In this document: positions 1 to 10,985 of the stretch, piece after piece
How the letters are laid out: every line of letters begins with the position of its first letter
Position numbering within the stretch: position 1 is the first letter of the stretch
DNA from: Okapia johnstoni
Lineage: Eukaryota; Chordata; Mammalia; Artiodactyla; Giraffidae
NCBI GenBank assembly: GCA_024291935.2
Contig: CM044305.1
Location: forward strand, 90,264,397-90,328,396
Length of the DNA stretch: 64,000 nt
Direction of reading: 5' to 3'
Notes under the pieces: model-generated
Databases searched by the model: none
Seen by the model: the letters and a program-made list of their open reading frames with translations, nothing else
What the model was told of the DNA's origin: nothing
Position numbers and translations under genes: made by a program

Positions 1-764
1 TCTTTGGCCCTTGGATTTAATTTTTGATGTATATAAATCTTCTTCGTCTACCTCTATTGAACTTTGCATGTTTACTCTTTCTTTCTCTTCCTCTCAACAT
101 ATTTTTTTAGATTTGTTTTCACTGTTTTATTCCACACTTGGCAACTTGCTTTAGTTTTCTTTTCCAGTTTGTGCTTTAGGTAGTTTTGTTCTTAACTGGT
201 AAATAAAATTTTTGATTTCCTTTGTTCGCGTGGTCAAACTACTGTATTTTTGTTCACCTGTTTTGATGTTGCTTATGGGTATATATGGGTATATTTCATT
301 ATTTTAATTATTACTTGTCTGATTTTGTAACTGCCATTTCTCTGGGGTTCATCTTTGGTTGCTCATTTTGGGGTATTTGTCTTAATCTCACCTAATGCCA
401 TAATAAACCACTTGTGGAATCTTCATTCCTGATCAGAGATGAAGCTCTGAGCCTTTGGAGTCAGAGCACTGATTCCAAGAACCTAGATTACCATATAACT
501 AACCCTAGGGAGTATCAAATAGTGAGATTTCCAGAAAGGAAACCACTTGAATACATGACCTGGCATCACCCAACCATCAAGAGCACCCAGTGCAGGATGC
601 CTCATCTAAACAACAAACAAAAAATACAAACACAGTCAGCACCAGACAGGAGCATCACCTACTCAGCCTTGCCAATAGAGGAAAAACAAACAACCAACCA
701 ACCAAAGAACTCAGCACAAATCTCACCCAACACAAAGCTTACACAAACCACCCGGACCAACCTT
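1..764 (+). other. L1 5' UTR portion
   Basis: T-rich sequence (1-400) followed by an A- and C-rich stretch (400-764) leads into L1 ORF1 and matches my memory of the ruminant L1 5' UTR. In L1 this region carries an internal RNA polymerase II promoter, but no activity can be inferred from this decayed copy. Open frames here (for example 414-842) have no L1 protein similarity and run into the BovB tip, so they are not annotated as genes. Confidence 0.7.
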
Positions 765-1879
765 CAGTTCAGTTCAGTTCTGGTTCAAGTTCAGTGCCCA
801 GGGGGGGGGGGGGGGGGTCGGTGGAAGGGGGGGGGGGGGTAAGAATAGGAGGGGGGGGGGAGCTCAGTCGTGTCCGACTCTTTGCGACCGCCCCATCAAT
901 CGCAGCATGCCCAGGCCTCCTTGTCCATACACAAACTACTGGAGTTCTTTACCCAAACCCATGTCCAGATCGAGTAGGGTGGATCCATCCAACCATCTCA
1001 GTCCTCTGTCATGGTTGAATCACCTTCTACCTCCTGCCCCCAATCCTACCCAGCATTAGGGTCCTTTTCCAATGAGTCAACTCTTCCCATGAGGTGGCCG
1101 AAGTATTGGAGTTTCAGCTTCAACATCAGTCCTTCCAATGAGCACCCAGGACTGATCTCCTTTAGGATGGACTGGTTGGATCTTCTTGCAGTCCAAGGGA
1201 CCCTCAAGAGTCTTCTCCAACACCACAGTTCAAAAGCAATCAATTCTAGCGTGAATTGCCCAGTCTTTTTTCTTCACCGTCCATTCTCTCACATCCATAC
1301 ATGACCACTGGAAAAAAAACCATAGCCTTGACTTACGGACCTTTTTTTGGCAAAGTAATGTCTCTGCTTTTTTAATATGGTGTCTTAGGTTGGTCATAAC
1401 TTTCCTTCCAAGGAGTAAGCGTCATTTTTTAATTTCATAGGGCTGCTAGTCACCATCAGCAGTGATTTTGGAGCCCCCCAAAAATAAAGTCTGACACTGT
1501 TTCCACTGTTTCCCCTTCTATTTCCCATGAAGTGATGGGACCAGATGCCATGATCTTAGTTTTCTGAACGTTGACCTTTAAGCCAACTCTTTCACTCTCC
1601 TCTTTCACTTTCATCAAGAAGCTCTTTAGTTCTTTTTCACTTTCTGCCATAAGGGTGGGGTCATCTGCATATCTGAGGTTATTGATATTTCTCCCAGCAA
1701 TCTTGATTCCAGCTTGTGTTTCTCCCAGCCCAGCGTTTCTCATGATGTACTCTGCATATAAGTTAAATAAGCAGGGTGACAATATACAGCCTTGACACAC
1801 TCCTTTTCCTATTTGGAACCAGCCTGTTGTTCCATGTTCAGTTCTAACTGTTGCTTCCTGACCTGAATACATGTTTCTC
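765..1879 (-). mobile_element. BovB (RTE-clade LINE), 5' truncated, inserted in the L1 5' UTR
   Basis: The left edge is the BovB 3' tip in reverse (CAGTTCAGTTCAG). The text then runs backwards through the C-terminal region into the reverse transcriptase and stops abruptly at about 1879. The L1 text breaks at ...CCAACCTT (764) and resumes as ACCTTAGG (1880), giving a short candidate target duplication ACCTT. The 3' tip is disturbed by three poly-G runs listed separately. BovB is an RTE-type LINE that entered ruminants by horizontal transfer and supplies the mobilisation machinery for Bov SINEs. Confidence 0.93.
801..860 (+). repeat. Three long G homopolymers in a BovB tip
   Basis: Runs of 17 G (801-817), 13 G (827-839) and 10 G (851-860) are separated by short spacers. 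They lie between the CAGTTCAG tip and the CTCAGTCGTGTCC block of BovB, where other copies in this window have only a few bases. The tracts could form a G-quadruplex, but a base-calling or gap-filling artefact is at least as likely. Confidence 0.9.
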
Positions 1880-1881
1880 AC
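1456..1881 (-). pseudogene. BovB reverse transcriptase fragment
   Basis: A 141-residue frame covers the C-terminal half of the BovB RT palm. It contains GCILSPCLFNLYAEYIM and the catalytic YADD box (complement of 1660-1671), followed by the residues that line the primer grip. It ends in the region leading to the C-terminal domain. In BovB the enzyme primes cDNA synthesis on the nicked target. The frame is open only because the copy is fairly young; endonuclease, start codon and upstream RT motifs were lost by 5' truncation. The last codons at the right edge (1880-1881) are L1 sequence. Confidence 0.9.
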
Positions 1882-1970
1882 CTTAGGAGGGCAGAAACCA
1901 AAAGGAGGAAAGAATTCATCCTAGAAACCTGGGAAAAGGGGACCTCCAACACAATAAATTTAAAAAAATA

Positions 1971-2870
1971 ATGAAAAGGCAGAGAAATACACAAATGAAG
2001 AAACAAACTAGAAACACAGAAGTCCAAATAAATGAAAAGGAAACAGGCAAACTACCTGACAAAGAATTCAGAATAATGATAGTAAAGATGATCACAAGCC
2101 TTGAAAACAAAATGGAGAAAATGCAACAATCAATTAAAAAAGACCTAAAACAATTAAAGAATAAACATACAGAGACAAACAACACAAATACTGAAATTAA
2201 AAATACTCTGGAAGGAATCAATAGCAGAATATGTGAAGCAGAAGAACGGATCAGTGAGCTGGAAGATAAAATGGTGGAAGTAACTTCTGAAAAGCAGAAT
2301 AAAGTAAAAAGAATGAAAAGAACCGAGGATAATCTCAGAGACTTCTGGGACAATATCAAACACAGCAATATTCAAATTATAGGGGTCCCAGAAGAAGAAG
2401 AGAAAAAGAAAGGGTATGAGAAAATTTTTGAAGAGATTATAATTGAAAATTTCCCCAACATAGAAAAGGAAATAGTCATTCAAGTTCAAGAGGTACACAG
2501 TCCCATACAGGATAAACCCAAGGAGGAACACACCAAGACACATACTAATCAAACTAACAAAGATTAAACACAACAAAAGAATATTAAAAGCAGCAAGGGA
2601 AAAGCAACAAGTAACATACAAAGGAAACCCCATACACTTAACAGCTGATCTTTCAGCAGAAACTCTGCAGGCCAGAAGGGAATGGCAGGATATATTGAAA
2701 GTACTGAAAGGGAAAAATTGACAACCAAGATGACTGTACCAAGCAAGGATCTCATTCAAAACTGATGGAGAAATAAAAAGCTTTTCAGACAAGAAAAAGT
2801 TAAGAGAATTCAGTACCAGGAAACAAGCTTTACAACAAATGTTAAACGGACTTACATAGTCAAGAAATAC
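1971..2870 (+). pseudogene. L1 ORF1 relic (RNA-binding chaperone)
   Basis: An open frame at 1971-2567 (198 residues) carries the L1 ORF1 layout: a charged N-terminus, a coiled coil (about residues 35-115, with repeats such as ISELEDKMVEV), then the start of the RRM-like domain (NIQIIGVPEEEEKKKGYEK). The frame is thrown out near 2490. The expected C-terminal domain continues in other frames to about 2870 (for example LKAAREKQQ). Intact ORF1 proteins trimerise and bind L1 RNA in cytoplasmic particles. ORF1 is normally over 300 residues, so this copy is a frameshifted pseudogene. Confidence 0.88.
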
Positions 2871-2915
2871 AACAGAAGAAAAAGATCTACAAAATCAACC
2901 CCAAGCAATTAGAAA

Positions 2916-4346
2916 ATGGAAATAGGAACATATGTATCAATAATTACTTTAAAAGTAAAGACACAGACTGGATGAATGGATACAAAAAGAAGACCCATAT
3001 ACATGCTGTCTACAAGAAACCTACTTCAGACCTCAAGACACATATAGACTGAAAGTGAGAGGATGAAAAAATCTATTCCAAGCAAATGGGAAGCAAAAGA
3101 AACCTGGAGTAGCAATTCTCATATCAGACACAATAGACCTTAACATAAAGAAGATTACAAAAGATTAGGAAAGACACTACATAATGATCAAGGGATCAAT
3201 CCAAGGGGAAGATATAACAATTGTAAATATCTATGAACCCAACATAGGAGCACCTCAATACATTAGACAAAGACTAACAGACATGAAAGGAGAAATTGAC
3301 AGTAACACAATAATACTAGGAGAATTTATTTAACACCCCACTCACACCAGTGGACAGATCATCAAAACAGAAAATTAATAAGGGAACACAAGTCTTAAAC
3401 TATACATTAGATGAGATGGATCTCACTGACATCTTCAGGACATTCCATGCAAATGCAGAAGAATACACCTTCTTCTCAAGTGCACATGGAACATTCTCTA
3501 GGACAGACCACATCTTGGGTCACAAATCAAACCTCAGTAAATTTAAGAAAATTGAAATTGTAACAAGCATCTTCTCTGACTACAGCGCTATCAGACTAGA
3601 TATCAATACAGGAAAGAAAAACTAAAAAACACAAACACATGGAGATTAAACAATATGTTTCTAAATAATCAACAGGTTACTGAAGAAATCAAAAGGGACC
3701 TCAAAAAATTTCGAGAAACAAATGACAATGAAAACATAACAACTCAAAACTTACGGGATGCAGCAAAACAGTTCTAAGATGGAAGTTTATAGCAATACAA
3801 TCCTACCTCAAGAAACAAGAAAAACATTGAATAGACAGCCTACCTTGACACCAAAAATAACTGGAAAAAAGAATAACAAAAAAACCCCAAAATTAGCAGA
3901 AGGAAAGAAATCATATAATCAGAGCAGAAATAAATGGAAAAAATGAAAGAAACAATAGTAAAGATTAATAAAACTAAAGGTTGGTTCTTTGAGAAGATAA
4001 ACAAAACTGACAAACCTTTAGTGAGACTCATCAAGAAAAAAAGAGAGAAGAATCAAATCAACAAAATTGGAAATCAAAAAGGACAGGTTACAACAGACAA
4101 CGTGAAAATAAAAAAGATTATAAAAGACTACTATGACCATGTTATGGTAATAACATGGATAACCTGGAAGGAATGGACAGATTCTTACAAAAGTTCAATC
4201 TCCCAAGATTCATGGAAGTTATGAACAACCCAGTTACAAGCACTGAAATTGAAGCTGTGATCAAGAATCTCCCAAAAAACAAAAGCCCAGGACCAGATGG
4301 CTTCACATGAGAATTCTATCAAACATGTAGATAAGAGCTAAAACCC
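2916..4346 (+). pseudogene. L1 ORF2 relic, N-terminal half (endonuclease to start of RT)
   Basis: A likely ORF2 start codon at 2916 opens the endonuclease region, followed by many stops. The C-terminal endonuclease part is readable at 3350-3625 (DHILGHKSNLSKFKKIE). The conserved catalytic S-D-H near its end is changed to S-D-Y, so the nuclease would be inactive even if translated. The linker region follows (3758-4224), then the first RT motif with KSPGPDGF at about 4283-4306, immediately followed by a TGA. The BovB insertion then cuts the gene. The other half resumes at 6793. Confidence 0.88.
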
Positions 4347-6792
4347 TAAAAAGATGTCCTTTTCATTATAGGGGACTGGAATGCAAAAGTCAGGAAACAC
4401 CTGGCGTAACAGGTAAATTTGGCCTTGGAGTACAGAATGAAACAGGGCAAAGGCTAAGAGAGTTTTGCCAAGAGAACGCACTGGTCATAGCAAACACCTT
4501 CTTCCAACAACACAAGAGAAGACTCTACACATGGACATCACCAGATGGTCAACGCCGAAATCAGACTGATTATATTCTTTGCAGCAAAAGATGGAGAAGC
4601 TCTATACAGTCAGCAAATCAAGACCGGGAGCGGACTGTGGCTCAGACAATGAACTCCTTATTGCCAAATTCAGACTTAAATTGAAGAAAGTGGAGAAAAC
4701 CACTAGACCATTCAGGTATGACCTAAGTCAAATCCCTTATGATTATACAGTGGAAGTGACAAACAGATTTAAGGGACTAGATCTGATAGACAGAGTGGCT
4801 GATGAACTATGGAGAGAGGTTCGTGACATTGTACAGGAGACAGGGATCAAGACCATCCCCATGGAAAAGAAATGCAAAAAAGCAAAATGGCTGTCTGAGG
4901 AGGCCTTACAAATAGCTTTGAAAAGAAGAGAAGCAAAAAGCAAAGGAGAAACGAAAAGCTATTCCCATTCTGAAATGCAGAGTTCAAAGAATAGCAAGGA
5001 AGAGACAAGAAAGCCTTCCTCAGCGATCAATGCAAAGAAATAGAGGAAAACAATAGAATGGGAAAGACTAGAGATCTCTTCAATAAAATTAGACATACCA
5101 AGGGAACATTTCATGCAAAAATGGGCTCAATAAAGGACAGAAATGGTAGGGACCTAACAGAAGCAGAAGATATTAAGAAGAGGTGGCAAGAATACACAGA
5201 AGAACTGTACAAAAAAGATCTTCACGAGCCAGATAATCACGATGGTGTGATCACTCACCTAGAGCCAGACATCCTGGAATCTGAAGTCAACTGGGCCTTA
5301 GAAAGCAATCACTACGAACAAAGCTAGTGCAAGTGATGGAATTCCAGTTGAGCTATTTCAAATCCTGAAAGATGATGCTGTGAAAGTGCTGCACACGATA
5401 TGCCAGCAAATCTTGAAAACTCAGCAGTGGCTGCAGGACTGGAAAAGGTCAGTTTTCATTCCAATCCTAAAGAAAGGCAATGCTAAAGAATGCTCGAACT
5501 ACCGCACAATTGCACTCATCTCACACGCTAGTAAAGTAATGCTCAAAATTCTCCAAGCCAGGCTTCAGCAATACGTGAATCGTGAACTTCCAGATGTTCA
5601 AGCTGGTTTTAGAAAAGGCAGAGGAACCAGAGATCAAATTGCCAGCATCTGCTGGATCATCAAAAATGCAAGAGAGTTCCAGAAAAACATCTATTTCTGC
5701 TTTATTGACTATGCCAAAGCCTTTGACTGTATGGATCACAATAATAAACTGTGGAAAATTCTGAAAGAGACGGGAATACCAGACCATCTGACCTGTCTCT
5801 TGAGAAACCTGTATGAAGGTCAGGAAGCAACAGTTAGAAATGGACAAGGAAATACAGACTGGTTCCAAACAGGAAAAAGAGTACATCAAGGATGTATATT
5901 GTCACCCTGCTTATTTAACTTCTATGCAGAGTACATCATGAGAAAAGCTGGGCTGGAAGAAACACAAGCTGGAATCAAGATTGCCAGGAGAAATATCAAT
6001 AACCTCAGATATGCAGATGACACCACCCTTATAGCAGAAAGTGAAGAAGAACTAAAGAGCCTCTTGATGAAAGTGAAAGAGGAGAGTGAAAAAGTTGGCT
6101 TAAAGCTCAACGTTGAGAAAACTAAGATCATGGCATCTGGTCCCATCACTTCATGGGAAATAGAAGGGGAAACAGTGGGAACAGTGTCAGACTTTATTTT
6201 TGGGGGCTCCAAAATCACTGCTGATGGTGATTGCAGCCATGAAATTAAAATACACTTACTCCTTGGAAGGAAGGTTATGACCAATCTACATAGCAATATT
6301 TAAAAACAGAGACATTACTTTGCCAACAAAGGTCCGTCTAGTCAAGGCTATGGTTTTTCCAGTGGTCATGTATGGATGTGAGAGTTGGACAGTGAAGAAA
6401 ACTGAGCGTCGCAGAATTGATGCTTTTGAACTGTGGCGTTGGAGAAGACTCTTGAGAGTCCCTTGGACTGCAAGGAGATCCAACCAGTCCATCTTAAAGC
6501 AGATCAGTCCTGGGTGTTCACTGGAAGTACTGATGTTGAAGCTGAAACTCCAATACTTCGGCCACCTCATGGGAAGAGTTGACTCATTGGAAAAGACCCT
6601 ACTGCTGGGAAGGATTGGGGGCAGGAGGAGAAGGGGATGACAGAGATGGCTGGATGGCATCACTGACTCGATGGACATAGGTTTGGGTAGACTCTGGGAG
6701 TTGGTGATGGACAGCGAGGCCTGGAGTGCTGCGATTCGTGGGGTCGCAAAGAGTCAGACACGACTGAGCAACTGAAGTGAACTGAACTGAAC
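4347..6792 (+). mobile_element. BovB LINE, 5' truncated, inserted in L1 ORF2
   Basis: The element begins inside the endonuclease region (GGGGACTGGAATGC at about 4372) and runs through linker, RT and C-terminal domain to the 3' tip GACTGAGCAACTGAAG plus ACTGAACTGAA repeats. L1 text ends at about 4346 and resumes at about 6793. I could not define a clean TSD. At about 2.4 kb it is the longest and best preserved BovB in the window, against roughly 3.2 kb for a full element. Confidence 0.94.
4372..6640 (+). pseudogene. BovB ORF2 relic: endonuclease tail, linker, reverse transcriptase, C-terminus
   Basis: Readable blocks are the endonuclease end (WNAKV, about 4378), the linker (4579-5043 and 5058-5327) and a long RT frame (5380-6303, 307 residues). 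The RT block has FIPILKKGNAKECSNYRTIA, the FIDYAKAFDCMDH palm motif, QGCILSPCLFN and the catalytic YADD at 6010-6021. A last block at 6320-6640 is the C-terminal domain (VKAMVFPVVMYGCESWT). Frames are broken near 5043, 5327 and 6303. The RT core itself is intact, but the missing N-terminal endonuclease means it could not carry out autonomous insertion. Confidence 0.92.
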
Positions 6793-9451
6793 TGAATGCT
6801 TATCCTTCCAAAACTCTTCCAAAATTTGCAGAGGAACACTTCCAAACTTATTCTATGAGGCATCACCCTGATACCAAAAGCAGACAAACTACATGCCAAT
6901 ATCACTGTTGAACATAGATATAAAAATCCTCAACAAAATTTTAGCAAACCAAATTCAGCAACACATCAAAAATCTCATACACCATGACCAAGTTGGGTTT
7001 AATTCAGGGATGCAAGCATTCTTCAATACACGTAAATCAATCAATGTGATACACCATATTAACAAATTAAAAGATAAAAACCACATATAATCTCAATAGG
7101 TGCAAAAAGAAAGCCTTTTCCAAAATTCACAACCCATTTATGGTTAAATGTCTTCAAAAAATGGGCACAGAAGGAACCTACCTCAACTAAAGGCCATATA
7201 TGATAAGCCCAGAGCAAATATTATTCTCAATGCTGACAAACTGAAAGCATTCCCACTAAGATCAGAAACAAGACAAGGATGTCCACTTTCACCACTATTA
7301 TTCAACATACTTCTGGAAGTCCTAGCTATAGCAACCAGAGATGAAAAAGAAATAAATGGAATCCAGATCAGAAAAGAGGTAAAGCTCTCACCATTTGCAG
7401 ATGACATGATACTATAGACAGAAAACCTTAAAAATAGTATACTAGAGCTAATCAGTGAATTTAACAAAGTTGCAGGAAACAAAAAGCAATACACAAAAAT
7501 CACTTGCATTTCTATATACTAACAATGAAAAATCAGAAAGAGCAATTAAGGAATCAGTACCATTCACCACTGCAACAAAAATAATAATATATCTAGGAAT
7601 AAACTTACCTATGGAGACAAGAGAACTGTACACAGAAAATTGTAAGACACTAATGAAAGAAACCAAAGATGACATAAACAGATGGAGAGATATTCCATGA
7701 TCCTGGGTTGGAAGAATCAATATTGTGAAAATGACTATACTACCAAATGCAATCTACACACTCAATGCCACACCTATCAAGTTACCAATGGCATTTTTCA
7801 CAGAACTAGAACAAAAATTTTCACAATTTATATGGAAACACAAAAGACCCCGGATAGCCAAAGAAGTCTTGAGAAAGAACAATGGAGCTTGAGGAAACAA
7901 CCTTCCTCACTTCACATAATACTACAAAGGTACAGTCATAAAGACAGAATGGTACTGGCAGAAAAACAGAAATATAAACCAATGGAACAAGGTAGAAAGC
8001 CCAGAAATAAACCCATGCACCTATAGGTTCCTTATTTTTGGCAAAAACTTTATGACAATGGGACAAAGACAGCCTCTTCAATAAATGGTGCTCGGTAAAC
8101 AGGACAGCTACATGTAAAAAAATGAAATTAGAACACTTCCTAACACCATATGCAAAGATAAACTCAAAATGGATTAAAGACCTAAATGTAAGACCAGAAA
8201 CTATAAACTCTTAGAGGAAAACATAGGCAGAACACTCGATGATATAAATCAAAGCAAGATCCTCTATGACGCACTTCCTAGAGTAATGGAAACAAAAATC
8301 AAAGTAAACAAGTGGGACCTGATTAAACTTAAAAGCTTTTGCACAGCAAAGGAAACTATAAACAAGGTGAAAGGACAACCCTCAGAATGGGAGAAAATAA
8401 TAGCAAATGAAACAACTGACTAAGGATTAATTTCCAAAATATACAAGCAGCTCGTACAACTCAATACCAGAAAAACAAACAACCCAATCAAAAAGTGGGA
8501 AAAAGACCTAAACAGACATTTCTCCAAAGAAGACATACAGATGGCTAACAAACACCTGGAAAAGATGTTCAACATCACCCATTATTAGAGAAAAGCAAAT
8601 CAAAACTACAATGAGATATCACCTCACACCGGGCAGAATGGCCAACATCGAAATCTACAAAAAATAAATGCTGGAGAGGGTGTGGAGAAAAGGGAAAGCT
8701 CCTGTACTGCTCGTGGGAATGAAAATTGATACAGCCACTGTGGAAGAGGGTATGGAGATTCCTTAAAAAACTAGGAATAAAACCACCATATGACTCAGCA
8801 ATCCCACACCAAGGCATATACCCTGAGGAAACCAAAACTGAAAAAGACACATGTATCCCATTGTTCACTGCAGCACTATTTACAATAGCTAGAACATGGA
8901 AGCAACCTAGATTTCCACAGACAGGTGAACGGATAAAGAAGTTGTGGTGTATATACACCATGCAATATTACTCAGCCATAAAAAGGAACGCATTTGAGTC
9001 AGTTCTAATGCGGTGGATGAAACTAGAACCTATTACACAGAGTGAAGTAAGTCAGAAAGAGAAAGAGAAATATCGTATTTTAACGCATATATATGGAACC
9101 TAGAAAAATGGTACTGAAGAATTCATTTACAGGGCAGCAATGGAGAAAGAGATATAGAGAATAGATTTATGGATGTGGGGAGAGGGGAGGAGAAGGTGAA
9201 ATGTATGGAAAGAGCAACATGGAAACTTAAATTATCATATACAAAATAGATAGCCAACGGGAATTTGCTGTATGCCTCAGGAGACTCAAACAGGGGCTAT
9301 GTATCAACCTAGAGGGATAGGATGGGGAGAGAGATAAGAGGGAGGTTCAAAAGGGAGGCGATATAAGTATACCTATGGGTGATTCATGTTGAGGTTAGAC
9401 AGAAAACAGCAAAATTTAAAAAAGCAATTATCTTTCAATTAAAAAATAAAA
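6793..9451 (+). pseudogene. L1 ORF2 relic, C-terminal half
   Basis: L1 ORF2 resumes after the BovB with the RT text around [15 protein letters not shown] (6926-7000). It then shows [18 protein letters not shown] and the catalytic FADD box at 7394-7405, followed after TATA by a stop. The C-terminal region continues in several frames: 7455-7700, 7682-8026, 8726-9103 (HTIARTWKQ-like and EVSQKEKEKYRILTHIYG), and decayed codons to about 9451. Internal stops and shifts are frequent. In a live L1 this half completes reverse transcription and includes a cysteine-rich tail. Confidence 0.88.
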
Positions 9452-9480
9452 ACAAATTTTTAAAAAATAGAAAAAAAAAA

Positions 9481-10400
9481 TCTAAAAAATTATCACAGCA
9501 AAGAGGAGCCCAACAAGGCATAAGATGGAATGACTAAATTTAGTGTAGTATCCTAGACGGGATTACTGGGACAGCAAAAGATCAAAAGAAAATCTCATAA
9601 TGTACTTGAGTTAATAAACCAACTGAGTTGAACAAATGTTCAATTACTAGTGTACAATGGTAATAAAAATCTCATCTGGAAATCTAAAACCTCTAGGCAG
9701 ACCTGATTGAGGAAGTGAACGAGGAGGAGTCAGAGACTGAGATAGACAGTGTCAATTTGGAGGAACAAGCTTCAAGCTCTAAAGGAAGGAAAAGAAAGGA
9801 TTCTGATCAGTCAAATGGTTTGGACGGTGAAAAGGTCAGGTTCCCCTACTCATGTTCTTCCTCTTCATCCCCCACCCAAGACTCCCCCTGCCCCTGCCTG
9901 GCACAAAACCCCTCCTCAACGCACACCCGTTCTCTCAAAGTTCTCCTTCCCATCCTCCTTCACTAATGTCTTTCTGGATGACTTTGTTTTCTTACCAGAT
10001 ACAAAAGATCATGACGAAGGTAGAATCAACCCTTCAGCAGAATCGGAGCAGGAATAAGAAAGGGAAGAAGACGATACTCGTCTTCTACTACCACCCGCAG
10101 AAGAAAAAGAAGGATAAAAATCAGCCAATGGCAGATGAAGAAACCGCGGAGGATTCTTCCAACATTTCTCCCGACAATTCTCCAAGTAACCCCCTGTGCC
10201 CACCTGGAGCCCGACTTTGAGCAATCTGCTGCAACTCCAGGAAAAGCACTGGCAGAATAGTCGTTTGTGCAGGGATCAAACATACAACGATGGTCCCCTC
10301 TGTAAAGATCAAAGTACTCAGATGTTGATGATTAAAGTATCAAAAGCAGCAAAAAGATGTGTATCTGTTTTTTGATGGGGAGGGAAGGAAAGAAAGGGTC
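9481..10400 (+). other. Unidentified split acidic/basic reading frame with splice-like junctions
   Basis: I do not recognise this region. From about 9699 an open frame encodes an acidic stretch (EEVNEEESETEIDSV) then SSSKGRKRKDSDQSNG. At about 9830 the frame meets GACG|GTGAAA, a possible splice donor. A pyrimidine-rich 167-bp stretch follows, ending TTTTCTTACCAG at 9997, a very good acceptor. The downstream frame DTKDHDEGRINPSAESEQE is in the matching phase (phase 1) and ends in TAA at about 10057. An ATTAAA lies at about 10331. The first block is preceded by CTCTAGGCAG, also acceptor-like. It could be remnant terminal exons of a host gene, an unprocessed pseudogene, or chance. Confidence 0.35.
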
Positions 10401-10985
10401 AGGTGTGTGAGAGGGAGGGAGGTGGCGTCCTTTCCATTTAGGGCCCAGACCAGCCAGCCCATACTTACTCAGACACTGGGTATGAGGACTGGGTGAACAC
10501 TGGGCACTACAGACTGAAGATTTCTGAGCACTGAAGAGATTTCTTCCTGAACACCTTATCCCACTGGTGAGAAGGAAAAGGACGTGGTATTTCTGTGTGT
10601 TTCAGAGGTCCCATCTGGGGAGAGGGATGATGTAGGGACGGTGGCTCTGTGTAATAACCAGGTTCCACTTTAGATGTTTGACATTGAGTTTTTACTCCTC
10701 ATCAATTTCTGTTCCTCTTCTGGCCCACATTTGGGCAAGCTACTAAAAACAGCTAGGGAATAAAGGAACATGAAATAGAAACAGATATACCTAAACTTAA
10801 CCACTGGAATTATTGCCTTGCCTACATTTCCCATAGCCAAAACATCCATTACCCCCATATAGCCTCTAATGCACGTGGATAATCTAAGTCAATGAGTAAT
10901 AAAATTAAGTCTTTGCCCCTATAAACACCTTTAAAATATGAGACCCTATGGACCTTTTCCCTTAGCTGCAATCACACTTTTCACC
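10401..10985. other. Unassigned sequence
   Basis: No repeat family, RNA or coding frame that I can name. The start is G- and A-rich (GGAGGGAAGG). The 3' part directly abuts the ERV-L pol relic and may be unrecognisable upstream provirus. Confidence 0.6.

Larger units (their letters stand above)
1..9480 (+). mobile_element. Bovine-type L1 LINE, nearly complete, split by two BovB insertions
   Basis: One L1 element can be followed left to right through 5' UTR, ORF1, ORF2 (endonuclease, RT, C-terminus) and an A-rich tail near 9420-9480. It is interrupted at 765-1879 by a minus-strand BovB and at 4347-6792 by a plus-strand BovB. On both sides of each insert the L1 text resumes where it stopped, so about 5.9 kb of L1 remains. 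The 5' end lies beyond the left edge. Many stops and frameshifts show it is dead. L1 normally encodes an RNA-binding ORF1 protein and an ORF2 endonuclease/reverse transcriptase that copy the RNA into nicked DNA. Identification rests on text similarity to ruminant L1 recalled from general knowledge, not on a database search. Confidence 0.93.

Noticed and set aside
414..1018. Two overlapping 142-codon frames at the left end
   Set aside because: They run from L1 5' UTR across the poly-G artefact-like region into a reversed BovB; not coding.
5380..6303. A 307-codon reverse transcriptase frame that might be a host or defence RT
   Set aside because: It is plainly BovB ORF2 (RTE-type LINE), flanked by the rest of the element and embedded in an L1.
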